This document shows, piece by piece, positions 25,737 through 33,953 of a stretch of DNA of 64,000 bases (positions within the stretch are counted from its first letter, which is position 1; each line of letters opens with the position of its first letter). Origin of the DNA: an uncultured Eubacteriales bacterium (GTDB lineage Bacteria; Bacillota; Clostridia; Oscillospirales; Acutalibacteraceae); contig CAKSDI010000005.1 of the NCBI GenBank assembly GCA_934445035.1, positions 174,425 to 238,424 of the forward strand, in the 5' to 3' direction. The position numbers were made by a program, and so were the translations under genes. The notes under the pieces are model-generated. The model did no database searches. It was not told the DNA's origin and saw nothing but the letters and a program-made list of their open reading frames with translations.

Positions 25737-26030
25737 ATGTACAAAAGTCAGGACTTTGAAAAAAATTATTTTTATTGCCGCTATTGCGGAGCGAGGCTAA
25801 AGGACGGCAGGACCGAATATTGCGACAGCCGCTGCCGCCGAATGGGGCAGTACCTTTGGGAAAAGCAACAGAAAAGGAGAAGAAAATGGCTGCAAAGCCC
25901 GCTTGCTAAAATAGTTTCTAAGGTGGAAAGCTATAATAAGGCGTTTAAAACAAATTATTCCTACGGTTATTTTGTAGCCTATATTCTTCCTAAGCTTATT
26001 AAAGGAGAGATAAAATATGCAGGAATATGA
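25737..26030 (+). CDS. Small zinc-ribbon protein of unknown function
   Basis: 97 residues, basic. A zinc site of the form C-x2-C (YCRYCGAR, residues 14-17) and C-x3-C (YCDSRCRR, 29-33) is followed by an Arg/Lys-rich segment (KQQKRRRKW) and a C-terminal helical part. This suggests nucleic-acid binding. AAGGAG precedes the ATG. It overlaps the next gene by 14 bases and is the first gene behind the operator-controlled rightward promoter. No named family was recognised. Confidence 0.75.
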   Translation: MYKSQDFEKNYFYCRYCGARLKDGRTEYCDSRCRRMGQYLWEKQQKRRRKWLQSPLAKIVSKVESYNKAFKTNYSYGYFVAYILPKLIKGEIKYAGI

Positions 26031-26340
26031 TGAAAAGCGAAGTTTTTTAAAGCAGTATAGATTTTTGCTCTCAAAGATAAGAAGACTCAAAGAAATGCTT
26101 AATATTTCCCCAGAAAATTCCGAAAAATACTTAAAAGGGATTGAAGAGGCGAGAAAAAAACGGGATGAGATCGAAGAAAAGATAGATAATGTCGACGGAA
26201 ATATCCTATCTGAGATACTTTCCGAAAAATATATCTGCGGAAAAAGTCTTGAAGAAATAGCGTACTCGCTTTGTTACAGCAAAAGGCAGGTCGAAAGACT
26301 TCATCTTAAGGCTTTGGGGCAGTTAAAATGCTTTACATAA
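26017..26340 (+). CDS. Sigma-70 region-4-like protein (DUF1492/ArpU-type)
   Basis: 107 residues. A coiled-coil-like Lys/Glu-rich N-terminal half is followed by a helix-turn-helix in SLEEIAYSLCYSKRQVERLH, the layout of phage late regulators such as ArpU/RinA/DUF1492. It overlaps the zinc-ribbon gene by 14 bases (its site AAAGGAGAG is inside that gene). A phage-derived activator or sigma-like factor is the best guess. Its presence between repressor and dinB suggests descent from a mobile element. Confidence 0.72.
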   Translation: MQEYDEKRSFLKQYRFLLSKIRRLKEMLNISPENSEKYLKGIEEARKKRDEIEEKIDNVDGNILSEILSEKYICGKSLEEIAYSLCYSKRQVERLHLKALGQLKCFT

Positions 26341-26383
26341 GATAAAAATTGCTATATAATTGAATAAAAAGAGGAGGGATACC

Positions 26384-27589
26384 GTGAAAAAAAGAACTAT
26401 TCTCCATTGCGATCTAAATAACTTTTTTGCGTCGGTATCCCTTTTGTATAACCAGACGCTGGTCGGCTTGCCGGTCGCTGTCTGCGGAAGCGAGGAAGAA
26501 AGGCACGGAATAGTGCTTGCAAAAAATGAGCAGGCTAAAAAATTCGGGGTAAAAACTGCGGAAACAATACGAGAGGCAAAGAAAAAATGCCCCGAGCTTG
26601 TTATTCTTCCGCCCGATTATAAGGCTTATAAAAAATACTCTCTTTTAGCCCGAGAAATTTATTCGAGATTTACCGATATGATTGAGCCTTTCGGTATCGA
26701 TGAATGCTGGCTTGATGTAACAGGGAGCGAAAAGCTTTTCGGGAGCGGTTATGAGATTGCCGAAAAAATAAGAAAAACTATAAAAAAAGAGCTTAAAATA
26801 ACGGTTTCGGTAGGAGTAAGCTTTAATAAGGTTTTTGCAAAGCTCGGCTCGGATATGAAAAAGCCCGACGGTGTGACGGTCATATCGGAAGAGAATTTCA
26901 AGGAAAAAATATGGAAGATAAGTGCAAGCGATCTATTATATATCGGAAAATCCACAGCGCTTAAACTTAAATCGATAGGTGTTATGACTATCGGCGATCT
27001 TGCCTGCTGTGACGAAAGCGCTTTAAAAAAGCTGCTCGGAAAAAACGGACCTTTGCTTAAAGCTTATGCAAACGGTGAGGACAGCTCGCCTGTGAAATAT
27101 GAGTCCGAAAGATCCGTGCCTAAAAGCATAGGAAAATCGGTAACATTAAATCACGATATCGAGTCCATTGACGAGGTGTGGAAAATACTGCTTACTCTAA
27201 GCGAAGATATTTCTTTTCAGCTTAAGAAAAACGGACTTTTTGCAGGCTCTGTTCAAATTCATATCAGGGATACCCGGCTTAATGTTAAAGAATTTTCTTC
27301 TCAGCTCGCTTTCGGCTCTGACAGCTCGCTTGAGTTGGCAAAATTCGGATTTGAGCTTTTTAAGAAAAACTGCCCGCAGAAATTTTCGCTCCGCTCTTTA
27401 GGAATCAGAGCAATAAATTTAAAAACCGATAATTCCGCCGTTATGCAGAGCTTTTTTGAAAACGGTCTTGAAAAAGAGATAGATGAAAAGATCGAAAATT
27501 CTCTCGATATGTTAAACAATAAATTCGGAAAAAATACTGTGCACAGAGCCACCGTTATTGAAAAATCGGGGCAAAATTCTTGTAATTGA
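26384..27589 (+). CDS. dinB: DNA polymerase IV (Y-family translesion polymerase)
   Basis: Error-prone polymerase that copies past damaged bases. HCDLNNFFASV at the N-terminus holds the first catalytic Asp, and FGIDECWLDVTG holds the Asp-Glu pair near residue 100. A little-finger domain follows. I start it at GTG 26384 because GAGGAGGG lies 5 bases upstream. A TTG at 26360 would precede that site. It is 43 bases after the sigma-like gene, so it is probably expressed from the operator-controlled promoter. No LexA box of the Gram-positive form is visible in front of it. Confidence 0.94.
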   Translation: MKKRTILHCDLNNFFASVSLLYNQTLVGLPVAVCGSEEERHGIVLAKNEQAKKFGVKTAETIREAKKKCPELVILPPDYKAYKKYSLLAREIYSRFTDMIEPFGIDECWLDVTGSEKLFGSGYEIAEKIRKTIKKELKITVSVGVSFNKVFAKLGSDMKKPDGVTVISEENFKEKIWKISASDLLYIGKSTALKLKSIGVMTIGDLACCDESALKKLLGKNGPLLKAYANGEDSSPVKYESERSVPKSIGKSVTLNHDIESIDEVWKILLTLSEDISFQLKKNGLFAGSVQIHIRDTRLNVKEFSSQLAFGSDSSLELAKFGFELFKKNCPQKFSLRSLGIRAINLKTDNSAVMQSFFENGLEKEIDEKIENSLDMLNNKFGKNTVHRATVIEKSGQNSCN

Positions 27590-27639
27590 AAGGATAATAG
27601 TGTATAATATAATATTATAAAATATAATGAGGTGCTTTT

Positions 27640-28299
27640 ATGCTTTCTCTGCTTAGATCAGGCAGTATCGGAGTTGCTCTGATTTATCTTTTGTCATCTT
27701 TTATAACACTTATTTTAACATTACCTGTTCACGAGTTCGCTCACGGTTTTGTAGCCTATAAGCTCGGCGATCCCACCGCAAAATATCAGGGAAGGCTCAC
27801 GCTTAATCCTTTTAAGCATCTTGACCTTATCGGATCGCTTTGTATCGTGTTTTTCGGTTTCGGCTGGGCGAAGCCTGTGCCGGTGGATTCGAGATATTTC
27901 AAGCACCCTAAAAGAGATATGGCGCTCACGGCGCTCGCAGGGCCTATGGCTAATCTTTTGTGCGCTTTTATTTCGATGTTTTTTTATTTTCTTATAAGGC
28001 ATTTTGCGCCGCCGGTTTCGGAAGCAGCGTTATATGCAATATCTTTCTTTTATTATCTTTCGTCAATAAATATCTATCTTGCGGTATTCAATCTTATTCC
28101 TATCCCTCCGCTTGACGGTTCGAGGATACTTTTCGCAATTTTGCCGAGCGATAAATATTTTAAAATGATGAGATATGAAAGATATATTTATCTCGGTCTT
28201 TTAATTTTGATGTTTACAGGGATTCTCGGATATCCTATAAAGTTTATCGCAAGTCTAATAAGCAATCTTTTTGCAGCATTTTTCAATTTAATTTTCTAA
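27640..28299 (+). CDS. Site-2 protease-like M50 membrane metallopeptidase
   Basis: 219 residues with about six hydrophobic segments. The zinc site HEFAH lies in LPVHEFAHGFVAY near residue 28, and the second motif in LIPIPPLDGSR near 158, matching the M50 (YwhC/SpoIVFB-like) class. Proteases of this small type cut peptides within the membrane, but the substrate is unknown. GAGGTG precedes the ATG. scpA follows after 15 bases. Confidence 0.9.
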   Translation: MLSLLRSGSIGVALIYLLSSFITLILTLPVHEFAHGFVAYKLGDPTAKYQGRLTLNPFKHLDLIGSLCIVFFGFGWAKPVPVDSRYFKHPKRDMALTALAGPMANLLCAFISMFFYFLIRHFAPPVSEAALYAISFFYYLSSINIYLAVFNLIPIPPLDGSRILFAILPSDKYFKMMRYERYIYLGLLILMFTGILGYPIKFIASLISNLFAAFFNLIF

Positions 28300-28314
28300 A
28301 ATTTGGGAGTAAGA

Positions 28315-29034
28315 ATGGAAGATCAGCCGCTTTTTAAGCTTGAAAGCTTCGAAGGTCCCTTTGATATGCTTTTAAAGCTTATTTCAAAAAACAAATTAAA
28401 TATTTATGATATAAAGCTTTCTGTTCTTATAGACCAGTACCTTGAGCAGATAGAAAATTTCCGCCAGCAGGAAATGGAAATTTCGAGCGAATTTTTAGAA
28501 ATGGCTTCAAGACTGCTTTATATAAAAACCGTCAGTCTTCTTCCGAAGCATGATGAAATAGAAAAGCTCAAAGAGGAATTAACGGGCGAGCTTCTTGAAT
28601 ATCAGACCTGCAAGGAAATGGCGCAGAAGCTTTCTTTGATGACAGGCGGGTTTGACAGCTTTATTAAATCACCCGAGCCTTTTGAGGCGGACAAGACTTA
28701 TGCGCTTGTTCACCGCCCCGAAATTTTATTCGAAGCATACTCGGAGGCTGTGGGCAGAGGAAAGAGAAGACTGCCTCCGTCTACAGAGCCGTTTAAGAAG
28801 ATAGTTGCGAAAAAAATCGTCGCAGTGTCTTCAAAAATCGTTTTTGTTTTAAGAAATCTTGTAAAATCAGGTTCGAAAAAGCTCACTATGCTATATTCGT
28901 CGGCTAAAAATAAATCCGAGCTTGTAGCCACTTTTTTGGCGGTTTTGGAGCTGTGCAAGTCGGATAGAATAAAATTGAGCGGCGACGGCAGCGAAACGGA
29001 GATTAAACTCAATAAGGAGCACAGAAAAAGATGA
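28315..29034 (+). CDS. scpA: Segregation and condensation protein A
   Basis: Kleisin subunit of the SMC condensin. The N-terminal block FEGPFDMLLKLISKNKLNIYDI and the EFLEMASRLLYIKTVSLLP segment are typical. The C-terminal winged-helix ends at residue 239. I start it at the ATG at 28315, with GGGAG six bases before, rather than at the TTG at 28303. It overlaps scpB by ATGA. Confidence 0.95.
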   Translation: MEDQPLFKLESFEGPFDMLLKLISKNKLNIYDIKLSVLIDQYLEQIENFRQQEMEISSEFLEMASRLLYIKTVSLLPKHDEIEKLKEELTGELLEYQTCKEMAQKLSLMTGGFDSFIKSPEPFEADKTYALVHRPEILFEAYSEAVGRGKRRLPPSTEPFKKIVAKKIVAVSSKIVFVLRNLVKSGSKKLTMLYSSAKNKSELVATFLAVLELCKSDRIKLSGDGSETEIKLNKEHRKR

Positions 29035-29612
29035 ACAGCGAAGAATTATTAAGCGCATTTGAGGCAGTGCTTTTTGCTTCGGGCGATCCGATAAGTATAG
29101 ACAGACTTTCCGAGATCTTTGAAATTTCTCCCGAAAAATCCGAGGAAATTGCCTTAAAGCTTGAAAATAAGCTTGAAAAAAATAACAGCGGAATAAAGCT
29201 TTTAAAGCTTGAAAATAAATATCAGCTTGCAACCCGCACGGAATATGCGGAATATATAAAGAAAGCTTTTGATATCAAAAGAAAAACACCACTTTCTCCC
29301 GCAGCTTTGGAAGTGCTTGCGGTCATAGCTTATAACCAGCCCGTAACAAGAGCGTTTACCGAGCAGGTAAGAGGCGTTGATTGTTCGGGAGTTATAACAA
29401 CTCTTATTGAAAAAAATCTTATCGAGGAAAAGGGAAGACTTGAGCTTCCCGGTAAACCGCTATTATACGGTACTACGGATAATTTTTTAAGATGCTTTTC
29501 AATTTCAGATCTTAGCGAGCTTCCGCCGCTGCCGAAAGATAATGTTCAGCCGGCGGATATGGCGGAGCAGTTAGAAATAGATTCAGATAAGCTTGATGAA
29601 TTACAGGAGTGA
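29031..29612 (+). CDS. scpB: Segregation and condensation protein B
   Basis: Two winged-helix domains that bind ScpA. AFEAVLFASGDPI at the start and LEVLAVIAYNQPVTRA near residue 99, followed by GRLELPGKPLLYGTT, are family signatures. It has 193 residues. Coupled to scpA by a 4-base overlap; gerW follows after 6 bases. Confidence 0.95.
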   Translation: MNSEELLSAFEAVLFASGDPISIDRLSEIFEISPEKSEEIALKLENKLEKNNSGIKLLKLENKYQLATRTEYAEYIKKAFDIKRKTPLSPAALEVLAVIAYNQPVTRAFTEQVRGVDCSGVITTLIEKNLIEEKGRLELPGKPLLYGTTDNFLRCFSISDLSELPPLPKDNVQPADMAEQLEIDSDKLDELQE

Positions 29613-29618
29613 GAGCCT

Positions 29619-30026
29619 ATGAGCGATAATAATAACATTCAGGGTATTATGGATGTAACCCTGCAGAAATTAAGGGCTATGGTAGACGCGGACACGATCA
29701 TCGGAACGCCTGTGAAAGCCGATAACTTTACTCTTATTCCGGTTTCAAAAGTGTCGTTCGGTCTGGCTACCGGCGGCAGCGATTTTCCGTCAAAATCGGG
29801 AGCGTCGCTTTTCGGAGGAGGAAGCGGCGCGGGAGCCACGGTCACACCGATAGCTTTTATCGCTGTCAACGGCGACGATATAAAAATGATGCCCGTGTAT
29901 AACGACCTTAACACCTTTGATAAGGCTATTAATTTGATGCCTGAGCTTTTAGAGAAAGCTAAGAGCCTGTTTAAGAGGCAGGAGATAAGGTTTGATGAAG
30001 AGGGAAATGTTATAAGCGAAGAGTAA
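29619..30026 (+). CDS. GerW/YtfJ-family sporulation protein
   Basis: 135 residues with the family core TIIGTPVKADNFTLIPVSKVSFG and the Gly-rich stretch FGGGSGAGATVTPIAFIAV. In Bacillus, YtfJ/GerW is a spore-core protein needed for normal germination. Its place after scpAB and before a dacF-type gene recurs in Clostridia and supports the spore-former assignment. GAGAG precedes the ATG. Confidence 0.92.
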   Translation: MSDNNNIQGIMDVTLQKLRAMVDADTIIGTPVKADNFTLIPVSKVSFGLATGGSDFPSKSGASLFGGGSGAGATVTPIAFIAVNGDDIKMMPVYNDLNTFDKAINLMPELLEKAKSLFKRQEIRFDEEGNVISEE

Positions 30027-30099
30027 AAAGAGCCTTTTGATGCGGAGCAATAAGTAATAAAGAGCATATTTAAGTCATAGTAATTATTCGGTGATATCT

Positions 30100-31224
30100 A
30101 TGTTTAAATTTAGAAAAAGAGCAAAACTTATATTGAGTTTAACTCTTGCGATAATGTTGCTTTCTCCGTGCTTTAAAGCAGACGCTTTAAGCGCCGCATC
30201 AGCCGTGCTTATCTGTGCCGATACGGGAGAAATTCTCTATTCAAAGAACGCCGAGGACCGCCTTGCTATGGCAAGCACCACTAAAATTATGACTGCTCTT
30301 TTGCTCTGCGAAAATGTCAGCCTTGATAAATCGGTCACGGTAACTGCGGAGCAGATAAGAGTAGAGGGCACCTCTATGGGGCTTAGAGCAGGCGATAAGG
30401 TGACAGCCGAAGATCTGCTTTACGGAATGCTCTTAACTTCGGGTAACGACGCCGCAAATGTTGCCGCATACGCGGTATCCGGAAGCACGGAAAAATTTGT
30501 GGAGCTTATGAATAAAAAGGCGGAAAGCTTAAAACTTAAAAACACGCATTTTGCGACCCCCTCCGGGCTTGACGCGGAGGATCATTTTTCCACTGCCTTT
30601 GATATGGCAATGCTTGCAAGATATGCTCTTTTAAATGAAGATTTTGCCAGGGCCGCCGCGCAAAGGCAAAAAACAGTCACAATAAACGATGGGACAAAAA
30701 AGCTTTATCTTGTAAATCACAACAGGCTGTTAAGGACTTATGACGATGTAACGGGCGTTAAAACAGGTTTTACAAAAAAGGCAGGCAGATGCTTGGTTTC
30801 AAGCGCCGAAAAAGATAAAAAGCGCGTTATCGCCGTCACTCTTAACGATCCCGACGATTGGGCAGATCACAGAAAAATGCTCGATTTAGGACTTGAGGCG
30901 GTAAGCGTGCAGTCGGTCGAGCCTCCGATAAAGAATTTAAGAGTAAATGTTATCGGAGGGAATAAAAAAAGCCTTTGCATTCCGCTTGAGGGCTATGAGC
31001 TTTGCTCTGCAGCAAAGGCGGAGCTTACCTGCAAGATAGAAACAAAACAGACAGTATTTGCCCCGGTCAAAAAAGGTGACGAAATAGGCGTCATCAATTT
31101 TTATTCCGACGGTATTCTTATAAATAAAACAAAAATTTTAGCTAACGAAAGCATAGAAAGAAAAAAAGACAACGGATTTAAAAATTATTTTGATTTTTTG
31201 ATCTTTATGTTCGGGAGAATTTAA
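30100..31224 (+). CDS. D-alanyl-D-alanine carboxypeptidase, DacF-like
   Basis: Low-molecular-weight penicillin-binding protein that trims peptidoglycan pentapeptides. A signal peptide (RKRAKLILSLTLAIMLL) is followed by the active-site STTK near residue 59, the SGN motif in TSGNDAAN near 117 and KTG in VKTGFTKKAG near 221. The C-terminal domain ends in a hydrophobic stretch near an FGRI end, as for membrane-anchored PBP5-type enzymes. I start at ATG 30100 with GGTGA upstream rather than at GTG 30091. Confidence 0.92.
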   Translation: MFKFRKRAKLILSLTLAIMLLSPCFKADALSAASAVLICADTGEILYSKNAEDRLAMASTTKIMTALLLCENVSLDKSVTVTAEQIRVEGTSMGLRAGDKVTAEDLLYGMLLTSGNDAANVAAYAVSGSTEKFVELMNKKAESLKLKNTHFATPSGLDAEDHFSTAFDMAMLARYALLNEDFARAAAQRQKTVTINDGTKKLYLVNHNRLLRTYDDVTGVKTGFTKKAGRCLVSSAEKDKKRVIAVTLNDPDDWADHRKMLDLGLEAVSVQSVEPPIKNLRVNVIGGNKKSLCIPLEGYELCSAAKAELTCKIETKQTVFAPVKKGDEIGVINFYSDGILINKTKILANESIERKKDNGFKNYFDFLIFMFGRI

Positions 31225-31967
31225 TGAAAGAAACAAAAATAAGACTTCAAAAGCACCTCGCGGCTAACACCGATCTTTCAAGAAGAAAAGCCGAAGAGAT
31301 TATAAAAAGCGGAAGAGTAAGGATAAACGGCAGGGTTGCGATTTTAGGCGATAAAGTCGATCCGAAAAGGGATAAAGTAACAGTCGGAAAGAAAAATATC
31401 ATTTCAAGCGATGAAAAAATATATATAATGCTTCATAAGCCGCGCGGATTTATCACGGCTATGAGCGACGACAGGGGAAGAAAGACCGTCGCGGATCTGA
31501 CTAAAGATGTAAACGCAAGAATTTTCCCCGTAGGCAGACTTGACAGGGATTCCGAGGGACTTCTTATAATGACGAATGACGGCGAAATTGCAAACATTTT
31601 AACGCATCCGTCAAACCATGTAAATAAAACTTACCGCGTCACAGCAGCAGGCGAAGTAACCGATGACAAGCTTAAAAAACTGTCTTCAGGGGTAGTAATA
31701 GACGGAAGAAAAACTCTTCCGTGCGATGTTTTCGTGATCGAGCGCCGAGAGGACAGAACCGTTCTTAATTTCATCATTCACGAGGGCAGAAACAGGCAGA
31801 TAAGAAAAATGTGCGATGCGGTAGGTCTTAAGGTCTTAAGGCTTAAAAGAACGGAAATTGCAGGAATTAAGCTCGGAAAATTACCCGCAGGCTCTTACAG
31901 AGAGCTGAACGATAAAGAGCTTAACAGGCTTATGAATATTTCAAAATCAAAGGAAGAAGAAAATTGA
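31224..31967 (+). CDS. 23S/16S rRNA pseudouridine synthase, RluB/RsuA family
   Basis: S4 RNA-binding domain (residues 5-55, SRRKAEEIIKSGRVRINGR) followed by the catalytic domain with FPVGRLDRDSEGLLIMTNDG near 100, in which the first Asp is the nucleophile. HEGRNRQIRKMC near 188 completes the family set. The start shares one base with the dacF-like stop. RluB is the more likely specificity, by usual clostridial context. Confidence 0.93.
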   Translation: MKETKIRLQKHLAANTDLSRRKAEEIIKSGRVRINGRVAILGDKVDPKRDKVTVGKKNIISSDEKIYIMLHKPRGFITAMSDDRGRKTVADLTKDVNARIFPVGRLDRDSEGLLIMTNDGEIANILTHPSNHVNKTYRVTAAGEVTDDKLKKLSSGVVIDGRKTLPCDVFVIERREDRTVLNFIIHEGRNRQIRKMCDAVGLKVLRLKRTEIAGIKLGKLPAGSYRELNDKELNRLMNISKSKEEEN

Positions 31968-32326
31968 TCAGCGTAAAGCTTAATACGGATAAAGAAGTGC
32001 TCTCGCCGATATATAAAAAAGAGGGAGCAGACCTAAAAGAAAACTCCGCGGCAGTGATAGCAAAAGACGGCGAAAACATTTTAGGATACTGCATTTTTGA
32101 AATAAGGAAAAAAGATATTCTGATAGAAAAGATAGTTCCCGAAAATGATATTTCTCTAGCCGACGGGCTTATAAGAAGCGCTGTTTTTTCTATGATACAA
32201 AGAGGCATTACAGAAGCTTTTTACAGTGAAGCGGCTGAAGAAGTGATAAAAAAGACAGGCTTTGTAAAAGATTTAAAATCAAGATCCGTAAGCACGGAAA
32301 AGCTTTTTATAAGCTGTAAAGAGTAA
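31964..32326 (+). CDS. Small hypothetical protein, possibly acetyltransferase-like
   Basis: 120 residues beginning at a TTG that overlaps the rluB stop, with AAGGAAGA 9 bases upstream. The segment ENILGYCIFEI followed by IEKIVPENDISLADGLIRSAVFSM has the strand-helix pattern of a GNAT fold, but no clear acetyl-CoA motif is seen. It is translationally coupled to the pseudouridine synthase. Function unknown. Confidence 0.7.
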   Translation: MISVKLNTDKEVLSPIYKKEGADLKENSAAVIAKDGENILGYCIFEIRKKDILIEKIVPENDISLADGLIRSAVFSMIQRGITEAFYSEAAEEVIKKTGFVKDLKSRSVSTEKLFISCKE

Positions 32327-32364
32327 ATTTTTTATTTTTAACTTCCGATAAAGATAAAAAAATG

Positions 32365-32393
32365 TTGCAATAAAGGTTATTATATGATATTAT
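32365..32393 (+). promoter_or_regulatory. Probable secG promoter
   Basis: TTGCAA (32365-32370), 17-base spacer, TATTAT (32388-32393), about 45 bases before secG. Confidence 0.55.
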
Positions 32394-32437
32394 AGATAAG
32401 CGAATGTAAAAATTGATTATATAAGGAGGCTTTATAT

Positions 32438-32689
32438 ATGAGTGCTATAAAAATTATATTAGGTATTGCAGTTATAATCGTATCGCTTCTTATTATTGCG
32501 ATCGTTCTTATGCAGCAGGGTAGAAGAGCAGGAATTAACGGTGCTATATCCGGAGGTGCCGACACCTTTCTTTCAAAAAGCAAGGCTCGGACAGCTGACG
32601 CTATGCTTGCAAGAATCACCAAAATCGTTGCAGCTGTATTTTTCGCTCTTGCAATTGTAGCCAATGTTATAGCGGCTTTAGGAAAGTAA
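32438..32689 (+). CDS. secG: Protein-export membrane protein SecG
   Basis: 83 residues with two transmembrane helices separated by a conserved loop (VLMQQGRRAGINGAISGGAD), the SecG signature. It assists the SecYE channel in protein secretion. AAGGAGG precedes the ATG. A tRNA gene follows. Confidence 0.92.
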   Translation: MSAIKIILGIAVIIVSLLIIAIVLMQQGRRAGINGAISGGADTFLSKSKARTADAMLARITKIVAAVFFALAIVANVIAALGK

Positions 32690-32719
32690 CTTTAAAGCGC
32701 TAGATCAAGCGCTTTATAT

Positions 32720-32805
32720 GCCGGTGTGTCGGAATGGCAGACGAGGCAGACTCAAAATCTGTTGCCAGCAATGGCGTGTGGGTTCAAGTCCCACCACCGG
32801 CACCA
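32720..32805 (+). tRNA. tRNA-Leu (anticodon CAA)
   Basis: 86 bases including encoded CCA. Acceptor arms GCCGGTG and CACCGGC pair. The anticodon loop CTCAAAA gives CAA (reads UUG). A long variable arm (TTGCCAGCAATGGCG) and T-loop TTCAAGT mark it as class II Leu. A terminator follows at 32807. Confidence 0.95.
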
Positions 32806-32806
32806 A

Positions 32807-32844
32807 GATCGACAGGACCGGACAAAAGTCTTGTCGATTTTTTT
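32807..32844 (+). terminator. Terminator after tRNA-Leu
   Basis: Eleven-base arms (32808-32818 and 32828-32838, one G-U pair) followed by seven T. Confidence 0.85.
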
Positions 32845-32870
32845 ACTTTAAAAAAGTTCTGCTTTTGTTT

Positions 32871-33142
32871 AGACAATACAATCAGGGTACAATACTTCTC
32901 ATAGCGGAAAATTTGTCTGATTATATTGTCTCGTCATTTGAAATACGGCAGTATTCCTGCATTCCTCGACTTCATAGTCAAAAAAATTTTCTCGCTATGA
33001 GTCGAAGATATGTTAAGAAAACGGCGCTGTTTAGCGGCGCGGCGCCCGACCGAAAAGTACTGTCGTATTGTAAGCGGAGGGCAACAAAGTCTAAACTAAA
33101 GCCGTTTCTTCAAAAAAGCATTGTACCCTGTTTGTAGTGTCT
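32871..33142. mobile_element. MITE-like element with 23-base terminal inverted repeats
   Basis: About 272 bases bounded by AGACAATACAATCAGGGTACAAT-type ends: the left end (32871-32893) matches the reverse complement of the right end (33120-33142) at 21 of 23 positions. Inside, further inverted segments occur: CTCATAGCGGAAAATTT near 32900 against AAATTTTCTCGCTATGAG near 32981, and AATACGGCAGTATT near 32940 against AAGTACTGTCGTATT near 33055. It encodes no convincing protein. No clear target duplication is seen. It fills the gap between the tRNA-Leu terminator and the CDP-sugar cluster. Confidence 0.68.
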
Positions 33143-33171
33143 ATTTAATAAAAAATAAAGGACTGAGAAAA

Positions 33172-33948
33172 ATGAAAGTTGTTATACTTGCCGGAGGATT
33201 CGGCACAAGAATTTCAGAGGAATCCGTTTATAAGCCTAAGCCGCTTATTGAAATAGGCGGTATGCCCATACTTTGGCATATAATGAAAGGTTATTCTTAT
33301 TATGGGTATAACGATTTTGTTATTTGTGCCGGTTATAAGCAACATATTATAAAAGAATGGTTTGCAAATTATTTCATTCACACCAGCGATGTCACTTTTG
33401 ATTTTTCTAAAGGAAATGAAATCACAATTCATAAAAAGCACGCCGAGCCTTGGAAGGTGACGGTAGTCGATACCGGTCTTAATACTATGACCGGAGGTAG
33501 GATTAAGAGAATTCAACCTTATATAGGAAATGAAACTTTTATGATGACTTACGGCGATGGCGTATGCGATGTGGATATAAATAATCTGGTTGAATTTCAT
33601 AAGGCAAATAATAAAATTGCAACTCTCACTGCGGTAGTTCAAAAACAGCAGAAGGGAGTTTTAGATGTTTTGGAAAACGGAACGGTTAAAAGTTTCCGAG
33701 AAAAGCAGGTTAATGACGGTGCCGCTATAAATGCCGGATTTATGGTGCTTGAACCTCAGATCTTCGATTATCTTGACGGCGATGAAACTGTTTTTGAAAC
33801 AACACCGCTTGAAAGACTTGTAAAAGAGGGCCAACTTATGAGCTATCGTCATACGGGATTCTGGCAATGTATGGATTCATTGCGCGAAAAAGAGCTTCTT
33901 GAAAATCTCTTAAAAAGCGGTAAAGCTCCGTGGAAAAAGTGGGAGTAA
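33172..33948 (+). CDS. rfbF: Glucose-1-phosphate cytidylyltransferase
   Basis: Makes CDP-glucose from glucose-1-phosphate and CTP, the first step to CDP-3,6-dideoxyhexoses. The nucleotide-binding GGFGTRISEESVYKPKP lies at residues 8-24, and GDGVCDV near 129 holds the metal-binding Asp. I start it at ATG 33172 (AAAGGA upstream). The open frame continues into the neighbouring MITE-like element and is not coding there. First gene of a seven-gene cluster. Confidence 0.94.
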   Translation: MKVVILAGGFGTRISEESVYKPKPLIEIGGMPILWHIMKGYSYYGYNDFVICAGYKQHIIKEWFANYFIHTSDVTFDFSKGNEITIHKKHAEPWKVTVVDTGLNTMTGGRIKRIQPYIGNETFMMTYGDGVCDVDINNLVEFHKANNKIATLTAVVQKQQKGVLDVLENGTVKSFREKQVNDGAAINAGFMVLEPQIFDYLDGDETVFETTPLERLVKEGQLMSYRHTGFWQCMDSLREKELLENLLKSGKAPWKKWE

Positions 33949-33953
33949 AATTT

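Noticed and set aside
26341..26384. LexA box before dinB
   Set aside because: No CGAAC-N4-GTTCG-like sequence found here or in the rightward promoter region.
32718..33137. 139-residue open frame over tRNA-Leu and the MITE-like element
   Set aside because: It overlaps the whole tRNA, has no ribosome site and no domain-like sequence.
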